Below, piece after piece: positions 1 to 7,476 of a DNA stretch of 63,250 nucleotides. A program made the translations under genes and the position numbers. Every line of letters starts with the position of its first letter. Within the stretch, counting starts at the first letter, position 1. The stretch comes from a bacterium 210917-SL.2.15 (GTDB taxonomy: Bacteria; Bacillota; Clostridia; Oscillospirales; Oscillospiraceae), in contig JAJCJC010000014.1 of assembly GCA_020555605.1 (NCBI GenBank), forward strand, positions 1 through 63,250. The letters are read 5' to 3'. Under the pieces are notes generated by a model. The model had not been told where the DNA came from. It saw only the letters and a program-made list of their open reading frames with translations, and searched no databases.

Positions 1-93
1 GCAGCCTTGCGGCTCAACCAGGAGGGTGAGAACTTGACCCTGCTGTCCTACAGCTATTGTATCACGGGCATCCCAAAGCCTGCTGATACCTAA
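1..93 (+). CDS. C-terminal end of an unidentified protein (partial)
   Basis: The first 30 codons in frame 1 are open and end in TAA at 91-93; the start lies before the window. The residues end in ITGIPKPADT and match no family I recognise. The stop is followed by an AT-rich leader and the RBS of the secreted-protein gene, so this is probably the upstream gene of the same small cluster. Too little is present to assign a function. Confidence 0.45.
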   Translation, partial: AALRLNQEGENLTLLSYSYCITGIPKPADT

Positions 94-132
94 AACTATT
101 AACTTTAATCTTATTATACGAGGAGGATTATC

Positions 133-858
133 ATGAAAATGACAAAGAAACTATTGTCCGTTGTGTTGGCGGTTGTAATGGCGCTGTCTCTAACAATTCC
201 TGCAATGGCCACAAATGTTACGGATCTTTCCAATATGGAATTTCATTCTACAAACCCTGGGTTGCAACGGGCGTTGGAACAAATTGATCCGCAATACATC
301 GAGGACTATAGTAAACTTTCTTTTGAGGAAAAAGAAAATAAGCTCAAAGAATTGGCGCATACCTATGGTACGGGGGATGTGCTAAATGAAGCGGATTCGG
401 CTTTTGTTCTTTTGAACAGATATGAAGAGGAAAATATGCCAAAAACAAGAGTAGGTTCTGGAGAGAAATGGTATGATGTCTACAAAACGCAATATGGAGT
501 CGAGGTCAATTTGTATGGAAATATGAGACAAACTATTGTAGCGGTGGCTGGAACTAATACATTTGGCGGAACTGCTACGCTATGGGTTAAATCTGGTGCT
601 GTCCAAAGAGTTGATTTGGAAATCAATCATATAGCGTATGGTTTAATGGGAACGTCTGCACCCTTTGTCGGAGTCTTGTACAATGGTAGTGTAACGATGT
701 CAAAGTCTGGAAATAATCAGACAACCAAGATGGATAAGGAAAAATCGTATGGAGCTGTTGTATGTCTGTATACGACGATGAATGCTTCTGCAACCGTATG
801 TACAAGTTCAGGAGATGAATTTACAGTTACAAGTGAACTGTGGAAAATAGTGCAATGA
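133..858 (+). CDS. secreted protein of unknown function
   Basis: A 241-residue protein begins with a clear Sec signal peptide (MKMTKK, then a hydrophobic run ending in PAMA, predicted cut after residue ~26). AGGAGG at 121-126 precedes the ATG. The mature part has an acidic, helix-like first third (residues ~30-100) and a Gly/Thr/Val-rich, beta-looking remainder with only one Cys. I do not recognise a domain. Base composition is distinctly AT-rich against the GC-rich housekeeping genes downstream, which suggests acquired DNA. Its stop codon overlaps the start of a 31-residue membrane peptide, so the two are probably made together. Confidence 0.75.
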   Translation: MKMTKKLLSVVLAVVMALSLTIPAMATNVTDLSNMEFHSTNPGLQRALEQIDPQYIEDYSKLSFEEKENKLKELAHTYGTGDVLNEADSAFVLLNRYEEENMPKTRVGSGEKWYDVYKTQYGVEVNLYGNMRQTIVAVAGTNTFGGTATLWVKSGAVQRVDLEINHIAYGLMGTSAPFVGVLYNGSVTMSKSGNNQTTKMDKEKSYGAVVCLYTTMNASATVCTSSGDEFTVTSELWKIVQ

Positions 859-950
859 TGTTTCCAGGAAATACGATGATATTTGTGCTGGGTGCACTTA
901 TAGTTGTTGCAGCAGTAATAGGGTTAATAAAGTTGTTAATGAAACGGTAG
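855..950 (+). CDS. 31-residue single-pass membrane peptide
   Basis: This short frame starts with ATGATG, and the first ATG shares bases with the TGA stop of the secreted-protein gene (ATGA overlap), the usual arrangement for translational coupling. The product is a hydrophobic segment (FVLGALIVVAAVIGLIKLL) with a basic end (MKR), so it should span the membrane once. No family is recognisable. Possible roles are partner, anchor or protective peptide for the secreted protein just upstream; that is inference from coupling only. Confidence 0.5.
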   Translation: MMFPGNTMIFVLGALIVVAAVIGLIKLLMKR

Positions 951-1063
951 GATGCAGAGAATGATGTTATAATAGCAAAAAGAGAAAGACGGGAGGAGTT
1001 TTCCGCTTGCTTCTGCCATGAAAGAATGTGGGGTAATGACATGCTTGATCGTATCAGTTGGGA

Positions 1064-1249
1064 ATGAAGAAAGCGTTGATTAAATTCCTGGCTGGATCGG
1101 CCTTGCTCTTGTTGCTGGTTTTGGCGCACTTTGAGATTTTTTTTCACAAACCGGATATCCTGACCTATGTTGCTGTCAGTATAGCGGCCATTGCATGTTT
1201 CTATCAGGCGGCGCACGAAATACGCAGGCGGAACAGGCACAAAAGGTGA
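1064..1249 (+). CDS. small two-span membrane protein
   Basis: The ATG at 1064 opens a 61-residue frame; a TTG at 1058 would add two residues. The product has two hydrophobic segments (residues ~7-22 and ~30-46) and a strongly basic tail (RRRNRHKR). No clear ribosome-binding site decides the start, so the exact N-terminus is uncertain. It sits among other small membrane and secreted proteins and no known family is apparent. The composition is intermediate between the AT-rich neighbours and the GC-rich 1260-1650 stretch. Confidence 0.45.
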   Translation: MKKALIKFLAGSALLLLLVLAHFEIFFHKPDILTYVAVSIAAIACFYQAAHEIRRRNRHKR

Positions 1250-1324
1250 GATCGAAACGGCATCGCTGCAGAACATGCAGCAGGCGGGTGCAGCATTCGG
1301 AGAAGGAAGAAAGGGAACGGTCTT

Positions 1325-1696
1325 ATGCAAACAAAAGTGAAACGGCCCATGGTAATCACGGTCAGCATTTTGCTGTGCAGTGCTGTTTTGGCGCTGGGGG
1401 CTTGGAACATGCAGATGTGGAAAAGTCACCGCGTATTTTTGGAAGCCTGCAGCGCAGCGCGCGTGTTTGTATACGATCATTTGGCGAAGTGTGGCCGGGC
1501 GTTTGCCAATTATGCCGCCACCGGAGACAGTTGTTATCTGGATCAGGCCCAGCAGGCCGCCGCGAAAACGGCGGCGGCCTGCTATGCGTGGGGAGAAACT
1601 TATCCCTATCGAGCGGATTATGATACGGCGGATGACGCGATTCAGAAATACTGTAGGCTTATCTGTAACAATGGAGGATGGATTTACGTTTATTGA
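1325..1696 (+). CDS. membrane-anchored protein, probably C-terminally altered
   Basis: The 123-residue product has one N-terminal membrane segment (residues ~9-26) and an alanine-rich, probably helical outer part with regularly spaced aromatic residues. The last ~10 codons run into AT-rich sequence that also begins the next gene in another frame, so its original C-terminus may have been lost at a recombination joint near 1650. I do not recognise the family. It may be a functional short protein or the 5' part of a broken longer gene. Confidence 0.45.
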   Translation: MQTKVKRPMVITVSILLCSAVLALGAWNMQMWKSHRVFLEACSAARVFVYDHLAKCGRAFANYAATGDSCYLDQAQQAAAKTAAACYAWGETYPYRADYDTADDAIQKYCRLICNNGGWIYVY

Positions 1697-2312
1697 AGAA
1701 GTTCCGGTTACCAGAGTGGCGCCGCCGCCAACTAATGAAAATGAAGTTGTCAATACGTTGAAATCGGATTTTCCACAATACGGTAAAAAGGAAATCTATT
1801 CTACAACAGGAGATTGTACTGCACTGGGCAAGTCTGTCTCGATTAAAGTATATGAATCACGGACAGCTTATGTGAAGAAATCTGTTAATATTGCGCGTTA
1901 TGCTGCAGGGACAACACCATCTGTTATTATGACGGCTATTGGTGTTTCTGGAGCAGGGCCTGTAGCTGCCATTCTTTCCGCTTTGAATATTGCATATACC
2001 GCAGCGACTGAGGCAGGGAAATTGCAGGAAGCAGTAAATCTATGTAGAACGGCTAAGTTTTCATTCAGTGGTAATCGGAGAGGAGATGTGTATGATACAA
2101 CCAGATATAATAATTATGTAAGAGTTGTCAATCTGACTTCTTCCGGAGAGTTTACTTATGGTTATGATGCAAAGGGGAATTATCATTGGATTGTTTCGAT
2201 GGAACCTACGTGCTATAGCGTAGCTTCTTCCAAGATTGCAAAGGATGCACTGACTAATTACAATTGGGATGTTGCGAATAACGGTTATTGCTCACAATAC
2301 ACGCCGGTATAA
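1671..2312 (+). CDS. unknown protein, probably missing its signal peptide
   Basis: From the ATG at 1671 the product has 213 residues, starting MEDGFTFIEEVPVTR. A central small-residue hydrophobic stretch (VIMTAIGVSGAGPVAAIL, about residue 85-105) is followed by a Tyr/Asn-rich, beta-looking C-terminal half. Composition matches the secreted gene at 133-858 (AT-rich), yet no signal peptide and no good RBS precede this start, and the frame overlaps the end of the preceding gene. The simplest reading is a gene for a secreted protein whose 5' end was replaced by unrelated GC-rich DNA. Whether it is expressed is unclear. Confidence 0.45.
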   Translation: MEDGFTFIEEVPVTRVAPPPTNENEVVNTLKSDFPQYGKKEIYSTTGDCTALGKSVSIKVYESRTAYVKKSVNIARYAAGTTPSVIMTAIGVSGAGPVAAILSALNIAYTAATEAGKLQEAVNLCRTAKFSFSGNRRGDVYDTTRYNNYVRVVNLTSSGEFTYGYDAKGNYHWIVSMEPTCYSVASSKIAKDALTNYNWDVANNGYCSQYTPV

Positions 2313-2324
2313 GGAGTGGATTCT

Positions 2325-2591
2325 ATGAACATGACTTGTCCGTATTGCGGTAAGCCGATGGAAAAAGGGTTTGTTATGACGAATCTGCGGTATTCGATTT
2401 TTTGGCTGCCGGAAACGGCGGACAAGGTCCCGCTCATTATTGATCGGGACGGAGTGGAAATGGAGCAGAAGGGAGTGATTCTTGCAGATCGCGGGCACGT
2501 TTTCAAAAAAACGCACCCATGGAACATGATTGCAACAGCGAAAGAGATGTATGTCTGTAGGGATTGCAAAAAAGGCATTATAAATATGTAA
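2325..2591 (+). CDS. zinc-ribbon protein, DUF6487-like
   Basis: The 88-residue protein opens with CPYCGKPMEKG and closes with VCRDCKKG, two CxxC knuckles that should bind one zinc ion. The leading CPYCGxxMExG motif is what I associate with the DUF6487 family of small clostridial proteins. AAGGAG at 2311-2316 lies 8 bases before the ATG at 2325, which favours this start over the in-frame GTG at 2316. It follows the preceding gene by 12 bases. The role is unknown. Confidence 0.65.
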   Translation: MNMTCPYCGKPMEKGFVMTNLRYSIFWLPETADKVPLIIDRDGVEMEQKGVILADRGHVFKKTHPWNMIATAKEMYVCRDCKKGIINM

Positions 2592-3011
2592 TCATGCAGC
2601 GGATAAGGTGGGCGGAGTTTTTCCGCCTGCCTTTCTTCATATTTTCAACAAATGCTTTCTGGGAATCATAAGCGGTTCCCGGAACCCCTTGCCTTTTGCG
2701 GGAATGATCTTATGCTGGATCCAAAACGGCGCTGGAAAGGAGCGGGACCATGTATTCGGAAAATGGCCCCCAAAAGCCGTGCTGGCGCTCGGTCCCGCCA
2801 TTGGCTCTGTTTTGTGCGGGCCGCTGGTGGCGAAGTGGATGCTGCGCCGGTTGGGGAAAAAGCGAATAAGGACATATGCGCCTGTTTCCGCGCGGCGGCC
2901 GGGATGTTCCGGACCGCCGCGCTTTCTTTGCCGCCGCGCATTGCGCCGCCCGGTGAGACGTGGTATAATATCATATATATATTTACAGATAAGAAGGACT
3001 GTTTCAACCAT
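2592..3011. other. gene-poor interval, 420 bases
   Basis: I see no convincing gene here. The best candidate is a 39-codon frame at 2750-2869 with a good RBS (AAGGAG 8 bases before the ATG), but its product is unlike any protein and the frame beside it reads a more natural membrane-like segment, so a decayed small gene is possible. The last ~50 bases, including TATAATATCATATATA near 2961-2985, are AT-rich and probably hold the promoter for the aminotransferase operon. Confidence 0.3.
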
Positions 3012-4193
3012 ATGATCGACTATAGACGAGCGCTGACGCCGGAGATTCAGGCGGTGCCGGAATCCAGCATCAAGGAATTTTTCGATATTATCAACGAAAT
3101 GCCAGAGGCCATTTCCCTGGGGCTGGGGGAGCCGGATTTTGTGACGCCGGAGCACATTCGGAAAGCAGGAGCCGCTTCCCTGCTGGAAGGGCACACAAAA
3201 TACACGCAGAATCCCGGACTGCCCGCGCTGCGCGAAGCGATTGCGGCCTATCTTGCCGGGCGCTTTGCCCTGCACTACGACGCGGCAGATGAGATCCTCG
3301 TCACCGTGGGCGGCAGCGAAGCCATTGATTTGGCCATCCGCTGCCTGGTGGGGTTGGGGGACGAGGTGCTGGTGCCCTCGCCCACGTTTGTGTGTTACGG
3401 GCCGCTGGCCGCGGTCTGCGGTGGCGTGGTGAAAGAACTGGTGACAACGGAGGAGACCGGCTTCCGCGTGACGGCGCAGCAGATCGCCGCGGCGCTGACC
3501 GAGCGCACCAAGCTGCTGGTGCTCCCGTATCCCAGCAACCCTACCGGCGCGATTTTGGAAGAAAGCGACCTGCGGGCCATTGCCGATGTGCTCCGGGGCA
3601 CCAATGTGATCGTGCTGTGCGATGAGATTTACGGTGAACTGACCTATGGCCGGCGCCACTGTTCCTTTGCTTCCCAGGAGGATATGCGGGAGCGCACGCT
3701 GGTGGTGGGCGGCTTTTCCAAGGCCTTTGCCATGACCGGCTGGCGCATGGGATATCTGTGCGGCCCGAGAGAACTGGTGAAGCCTGCCGCGGCGCTGCAT
3801 GGCTATGGCATCATGTCCGCCCCCACCGTGACCCAGCATGCGGCGATTGAGGCCATGCGCAACGGCATGGAGGATATTGAAACCATGCGCACGGAATATG
3901 ATGCACGGCGCGCGCTTCTGGTGCGCGGCCTGCGGGAGATGGGGCTGCGGTGCAGCGAGCCGCGGGGGGCGTTTTACTGCTTCCCCTATATTGGAGATTT
4001 CGGACGTTCCGATGTGGAGTTCTGCCGGGCGCTGCTGCTGGAGGAGCAGGTGGCGATCATTCCCGGCAGTGCTTTTGGCCCCGGCGGCGCGGGCTATGCC
4101 CGCGTATGCTACGCCGCCGATCGCGCAAAGATCGAGGAGGCCCTGCGCCGCATGGCCCGCTTCCTCAAGCGGCTGCGCACAGAAAAGGAGTGA
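3012..4193 (+). CDS. class I/II pyridoxal-phosphate aminotransferase
   Basis: The 393-residue fold-type I enzyme should move amino groups between an amino acid and a 2-oxo acid. Visible marks are YPSNPTGA (the Asn contacting the cofactor), CDEIYGELTY (Asp and Tyr), and GGFSKAFAMTGWRMGY with the Schiff-base Lys. The ATG at 3012 begins MIDYRRALTPEIQ, in line with the family. It is a clear paralogue of the enzyme at 49368-50543. The DUF1015 gene starts 5 bases after its stop, so they form an operon. Substrate cannot be read from sequence; aromatic or aspartate-type enzymes share this pattern. Confidence 0.85.
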   Translation: MIDYRRALTPEIQAVPESSIKEFFDIINEMPEAISLGLGEPDFVTPEHIRKAGAASLLEGHTKYTQNPGLPALREAIAAYLAGRFALHYDAADEILVTVGGSEAIDLAIRCLVGLGDEVLVPSPTFVCYGPLAAVCGGVVKELVTTEETGFRVTAQQIAAALTERTKLLVLPYPSNPTGAILEESDLRAIADVLRGTNVIVLCDEIYGELTYGRRHCSFASQEDMRERTLVVGGFSKAFAMTGWRMGYLCGPRELVKPAAALHGYGIMSAPTVTQHAAIEAMRNGMEDIETMRTEYDARRALLVRGLREMGLRCSEPRGAFYCFPYIGDFGRSDVEFCRALLLEEQVAIIPGSAFGPGGAGYARVCYAADRAKIEEALRRMARFLKRLRTEKE

Positions 4194-4198
4194 AAAGC

Positions 4199-5434
4199 GT
4201 GGAAGGATTTGCCCATCTCGGCCTTGCCCCGGCGGATATTCTGCTGCCGAATTGTAATTTGTCCAAGTGGAGTGTGATCGCCTGCGATCAGTTCACGGCC
4301 CAGCCGGATTACTGGCGGCGGGTGGAGGAGCGGGTGGGGGACAGCCCTTCGTCTCTGCGCCTTATTTTGCCGGAGGCACGGCTGCGCGGCGATGACGAGG
4401 CTGCCGGCGCCGAAGAGATCCATGCCGCTATGCAGCGCTATCTGGAACAGAATTTGTTTTATGCCTGTCCGGATTCCATGGTATATGTGGAGCGCGCGGT
4501 CAGCGGCGGCGTGCGCCATGGGCTGGTATGCCGGATCGATTTGGAGGAATATGACTACCGCCCGGAATGCCGCTCGCTCATTCGTGCCACAGAGCGCACC
4601 GTCCTGGAGCGTATCCCGCCCCGGGTGAAGATCCGCCGCGGCGCGCCGCTGGAGCTGCCTCACACCATGATTTTGGTGGATGATGGCGCGCGGCCCCTGT
4701 TTTCCCGCCTGACAGCGCGCCGGGAGCAGATGGAAAAGATCTACGGCTTTTCTCTAATGGAAGGCGGTGGCCGCATCGACGGCTGGCGGGTCGATGCCGA
4801 AACCATAAAGGGTCTGGCAGAGGACCTGGCTTTTTTGCGTCGGGACACCGAAATGCTCTTTGCCGTGGGTGACGGGAACCATTCACTGGCAGCGGCGAAA
4901 ACGATTTATGAGGAAGAGAAGGCGTGCACTCCCCGGGAGGAATGGCCGTCGCTTCCTTCACGCTGGGCTTTGGCGGAGGTGGTCAGCCTGAACGACCCCG
5001 GCGTACAGTTTCTGCCGATTCACCGTATTGTGTTCGGCGTGGATGGCGAGGCACTGCTGGCGGCGCTGCAGGCGGCGCTGCCCGACCGTGGAGACGGCGC
5101 GGGCAAAAGCGAATCCATTCAGTGGCTCTGCCGGGGGCGGTGCGGCACGCTGAACGTATCGCTTCCCGATGGCGTGCTGCCGGTGGAATGGCTCCAGGAA
5201 AGTTTGGATCAGTATGTTGCCCGGCATGGCGGCAGTATGGATTATATTCACGATCCCGGCGCGGTGGAAGAGCTGAGCCTGCAGACGTGGGCCGTCGGCT
5301 TTTTACTGCCGCCTTTTCCCCGCGCGGCGCTCTTTCCCTATGTGAAGCGCCGCGGCGCGTTGCCGCGCAAAACCTTTTCCATCGGCTGCAGCCGGGATAA
5401 GCGCTATTATCTCGAAGCGCGGGCGCTGCTTTGA
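4199..5434 (+). CDS. DUF1015 family protein
   Basis: The product has 411 residues, a typical length for DUF1015. Conserved features are KWSVIACDQFTAQPDYW near the N-terminus and VGDGNHSLAAAKTIYEE in the middle. GTG at 4199 is chosen as start because AAAGGAG (4184-4190) sits 8 bases upstream; no better ATG exists. The biochemical role is not established. In other genomes the family is often found next to serine-pathway dehydrogenases and aminotransferases, which fits the coupled aminotransferase gene here and hints at amino acid metabolism. Confidence 0.85.
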   Translation: MEGFAHLGLAPADILLPNCNLSKWSVIACDQFTAQPDYWRRVEERVGDSPSSLRLILPEARLRGDDEAAGAEEIHAAMQRYLEQNLFYACPDSMVYVERAVSGGVRHGLVCRIDLEEYDYRPECRSLIRATERTVLERIPPRVKIRRGAPLELPHTMILVDDGARPLFSRLTARREQMEKIYGFSLMEGGGRIDGWRVDAETIKGLAEDLAFLRRDTEMLFAVGDGNHSLAAAKTIYEEEKACTPREEWPSLPSRWALAEVVSLNDPGVQFLPIHRIVFGVDGEALLAALQAALPDRGDGAGKSESIQWLCRGRCGTLNVSLPDGVLPVEWLQESLDQYVARHGGSMDYIHDPGAVEELSLQTWAVGFLLPPFPRAALFPYVKRRGALPRKTFSIGCSRDKRYYLEARALL

Positions 5435-5453
5435 GCATCATGGAGGGCGAAAC

Positions 5454-6332
5454 ATGAAAGAGATCACAGTCGACGCTTATGGAAAACTGAATTTGACGCT
5501 GGATATTCTGTGTCGCCGCCCGGATGGATATCACGATCTGCGCATGGTGATGCAGAGCGTTTCATTGTGTGACCGCGTGACGATCCGCGAAACGGGAAAC
5601 GGACAGATTGCGCTGCATACCAGCGCGTCCTATTTGCCGTATGACCGGGGCAATCTGGCCTATCGCGCGGCCGAAGCGTTTTTTGCTGCGGTAGACGCGG
5701 TCAATCCCGGTGTTGCACTGTATATTGAAAAGCGCATTCCTGTGTGCGCCGGGATGGCGGGCGGCAGCGCCGACGCGGCGGCGGTGCTGCGAGGCCTGCG
5801 CCGGCTTTATGCGCCGCAGCTCTCAGTGGAAGAGCTGTGCCGGATCGGCGGGCGTGTGGGCAGTGACGTGCCGTACTGTGTTTTCGGCGGAACGGCCCTG
5901 GCCGAAGGGCGCGGCGAGGTTTTGACGCGCCTTGCGCCGATACCGGAATGCTGGGCTGTACTGTGCAAGCCGGATTTTCCCATTTCCACACCGGAGCTGT
6001 TCGGCTGTGTAGACGCCAAAAAGCTGACCGGTCACCCGGATACCCGGGGCATGTGCGAAAGCCTGGAGCGAGGCGACCTGAACGGCGTTTTGCGGCGTGT
6101 GTACAATGTGTTTGAGGCAGTACTGCCGGAAAAATACAGCGAAGTATTTGTGATTAAAGATAAGCTGTTGGATCTGGGCGCCCTCAGCACCTGCATGACC
6201 GGCTCCGGTCCCACGGTATTCGGCTTATTTGACAACGAGGCAGGCGCTCTGCAGACAGCGGACCGATTGCGGGGAGAATATCCTCAGACATTTTGTACCG
6301 CCATGGTGAATCAGGGCGAACAATTTTTGTAA
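5454..6332 (+). CDS. ispE: 4-diphosphocytidyl-2-C-methyl-D-erythritol kinase
   Basis: IspE phosphorylates CDP-methylerythritol with ATP in the non-mevalonate isoprenoid pathway. This GHMP-family kinase of 292 residues shows AYGKLNLTLDI at the N-terminus, the glycine-rich ATP loop PVCAGMAGGSADAAAVLRGL and the C-terminal MTGSGPTVFGLF motif. GGAGGG lies just before the ATG. It follows the DUF1015 gene by 19 bases, as part of the same transcript. spoIIR lies downstream, behind its own candidate promoter. Confidence 0.95.
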   Translation: MKEITVDAYGKLNLTLDILCRRPDGYHDLRMVMQSVSLCDRVTIRETGNGQIALHTSASYLPYDRGNLAYRAAEAFFAAVDAVNPGVALYIEKRIPVCAGMAGGSADAAAVLRGLRRLYAPQLSVEELCRIGGRVGSDVPYCVFGGTALAEGRGEVLTRLAPIPECWAVLCKPDFPISTPELFGCVDAKKLTGHPDTRGMCESLERGDLNGVLRRVYNVFEAVLPEKYSEVFVIKDKLLDLGALSTCMTGSGPTVFGLFDNEAGALQTADRLRGEYPQTFCTAMVNQGEQFL

Positions 6333-6346
6333 AAAGCGGATAAATT

Positions 6347-6375
6347 GTATAAAATTGATCAACACCGTCCACAAT
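6347..6375 (+). promoter_or_regulatory. candidate sigma-F promoter of spoIIR
   Basis: GTATA at 6347-6351 and GTCCACAAT at 6367-6375 are 15 bases apart. Compared with the known forespore sigma-F pattern (GywTA, 15 bases, GGnnAnAnT), the -35 box matches fully and the -10 box has one mismatch. spoIIR is a sigma-F gene in Bacillus subtilis, so the position is sensible. The expected start of transcription is near 6382. Confidence 0.55.
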
Positions 6376-6417
6376 GGAGTTGCTTTTGAAAAAACTCTAC
6401 ATAGGACGGTGTTTTTC
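6361..6417 (+). terminator. long hairpin between ispE and spoIIR
   Basis: AACACCGTCC (6361-6370) pairs exactly with GGACGGTGTT (6403-6412), and inside it GAGTT pairs with AACTC. A run of T follows (6412-6417). It can act as the terminator of the ispE operon. The right arm includes the bases that would serve as RBS of spoIIR, whose ATG is at 6419. Confidence 0.6.
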
Positions 6418-6418
6418 T

Positions 6419-7057
6419 ATGAAACAGTGGCGTGATACAAGACGATTGGGAAAATGGATCGCGGTTTCTCTTCTGGTGGGATTGGCAATTTCGCTTTTGT
6501 GGGGCGTATGGGCGCTGCAGCGCCAGCAGGCGCTGGCGCAGGAAGTGATCCGTCTGCATGTGATCGCGGCCTCGGACAGCGACGCGGACCAGGCACTGAA
6601 ACTGCAGGTGCGCGATGCGGTGCTGGCACAGGCTACGGACTGGCTGGCCGGCACAACGGATCGGGACGAGGCAGAGAACATTCTGCGCACGCACCTGGCA
6701 GAGCTGCGGGATACAGCGCAGGCAACCGTGCAGTCGCAGGGCTGCGGAGATGCGGTGGAAGCATGGCTGACGCCGGAAACCTATCCCACGCGGGATTACG
6801 GCGCCTTTGCTCTGCCGGGCGGGGAATATCTGAGCCTGCGCATCATCATCGGCGAGGGCGCGGGGCACAACTGGTGGTGCGTGGTATTTCCGCCGCTGTG
6901 CACCACGGCGGCTACTGGAGATATGGAAGAAGCGGCCCAGGACGCCGGGCTTTCGGAAGAGGATGTGGCGCTGATCACTCGTTCTGATGAAGGTTATATA
7001 TTGAAGTTCAAATCCATTGAGCTGTGGGAGCAGTGGGCGGCGGGATGGAAGCAGTGA
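6419..7057 (+). CDS. spoIIR: stage II sporulation protein R
   Basis: SpoIIR is made in the forespore, exported, and triggers processing of pro-sigma-E in the mother cell. The 212-residue product has one N-terminal membrane or signal segment (residues ~13-33), then the family signatures EVIRLHVIAASDSDADQALKLQVRDAV and GHNWWCVVFPPLC. I choose the ATG at 6419 because the earlier in-frame ATG at 6374 has no RBS and lies inside the hairpin and -10 region. It is a single gene, with a corA remnant on the opposite strand after it. Confidence 0.9.
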   Translation: MKQWRDTRRLGKWIAVSLLVGLAISLLWGVWALQRQQALAQEVIRLHVIAASDSDADQALKLQVRDAVLAQATDWLAGTTDRDEAENILRTHLAELRDTAQATVQSQGCGDAVEAWLTPETYPTRDYGAFALPGGEYLSLRIIIGEGAGHNWWCVVFPPLCTTAATGDMEEAAQDAGLSEEDVALITRSDEGYILKFKSIELWEQWAAGWKQ

Positions 7058-7078
7058 TAGTCCTTCTGTCTGTGTTTT

Positions 7079-7219
7079 TTATAGCATTCCTTTCTTTTTG
7101 AAATAGAAGATTTCGAACAGGATGACGGCCCCGGCGATGAGGATAACAGCTGAATAACCATAGCGCCAGTGCAGTTCCGGCATGCGGTCGAAATTTATGC
7201 CGTACCAGCCGGTCCAGCC
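7079..7219 (-). pseudogene. corA: remnant of a CorA-type magnesium transporter
   Basis: About 46 codons before the stop at 7079 encode WYGINFDRMPELHWRYGY, a hydrophobic segment, and the basic end FKKKGML. This is the C-terminal pair of membrane helices of CorA, including the pore motif GMN, here changed to GIN. The upstream ~270 residues expected for CorA are absent; the frame beyond 7219 codes for nothing similar. It is therefore a fragment left after deletion. Confidence 0.75.
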
Positions 7220-7405
7220 GTTTGGCGCAGGCTTTCCACGGCGTTTCGCTGCGCACCGGAGGGGAAAAGAGATTGGCTGTGAAGACATCTGGAAATCCTT
7301 CTTTTTGAGCGGCGCCCGGCGCCGTTCTTTTATTTTGCTGAAAACAGTATACCTCCGATCGAACGTGTTGTCAGGCCTTTTCCGCGGCGTGGACAAGAAA
7401 TCCTC

Positions 7406-7434
7406 TTTTCGCTCGAATGCGGCTGTGCTATAAT
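7406..7434 (+). promoter_or_regulatory. promoter of addBA
   Basis: A perfect TATAAT at 7429-7434 is preceded by TGC, giving an extended -10 element. The -35 region 17 bases upstream (TTTTCG) is poor, which is usual for extended -10 promoters. It lies 42 bases before the addB start. Confidence 0.6.
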
Positions 7435-7476
7435 ATCTACAAAAGCGACACGGCAAAGCAGGGAGGACACATAAGA

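Noticed and set aside
2750..2869. 39-codon frame with a good RBS
   Set aside because: The product is Trp/Cys-rich and unnatural; mentioned only as a possible decayed gene within the gene-poor interval.
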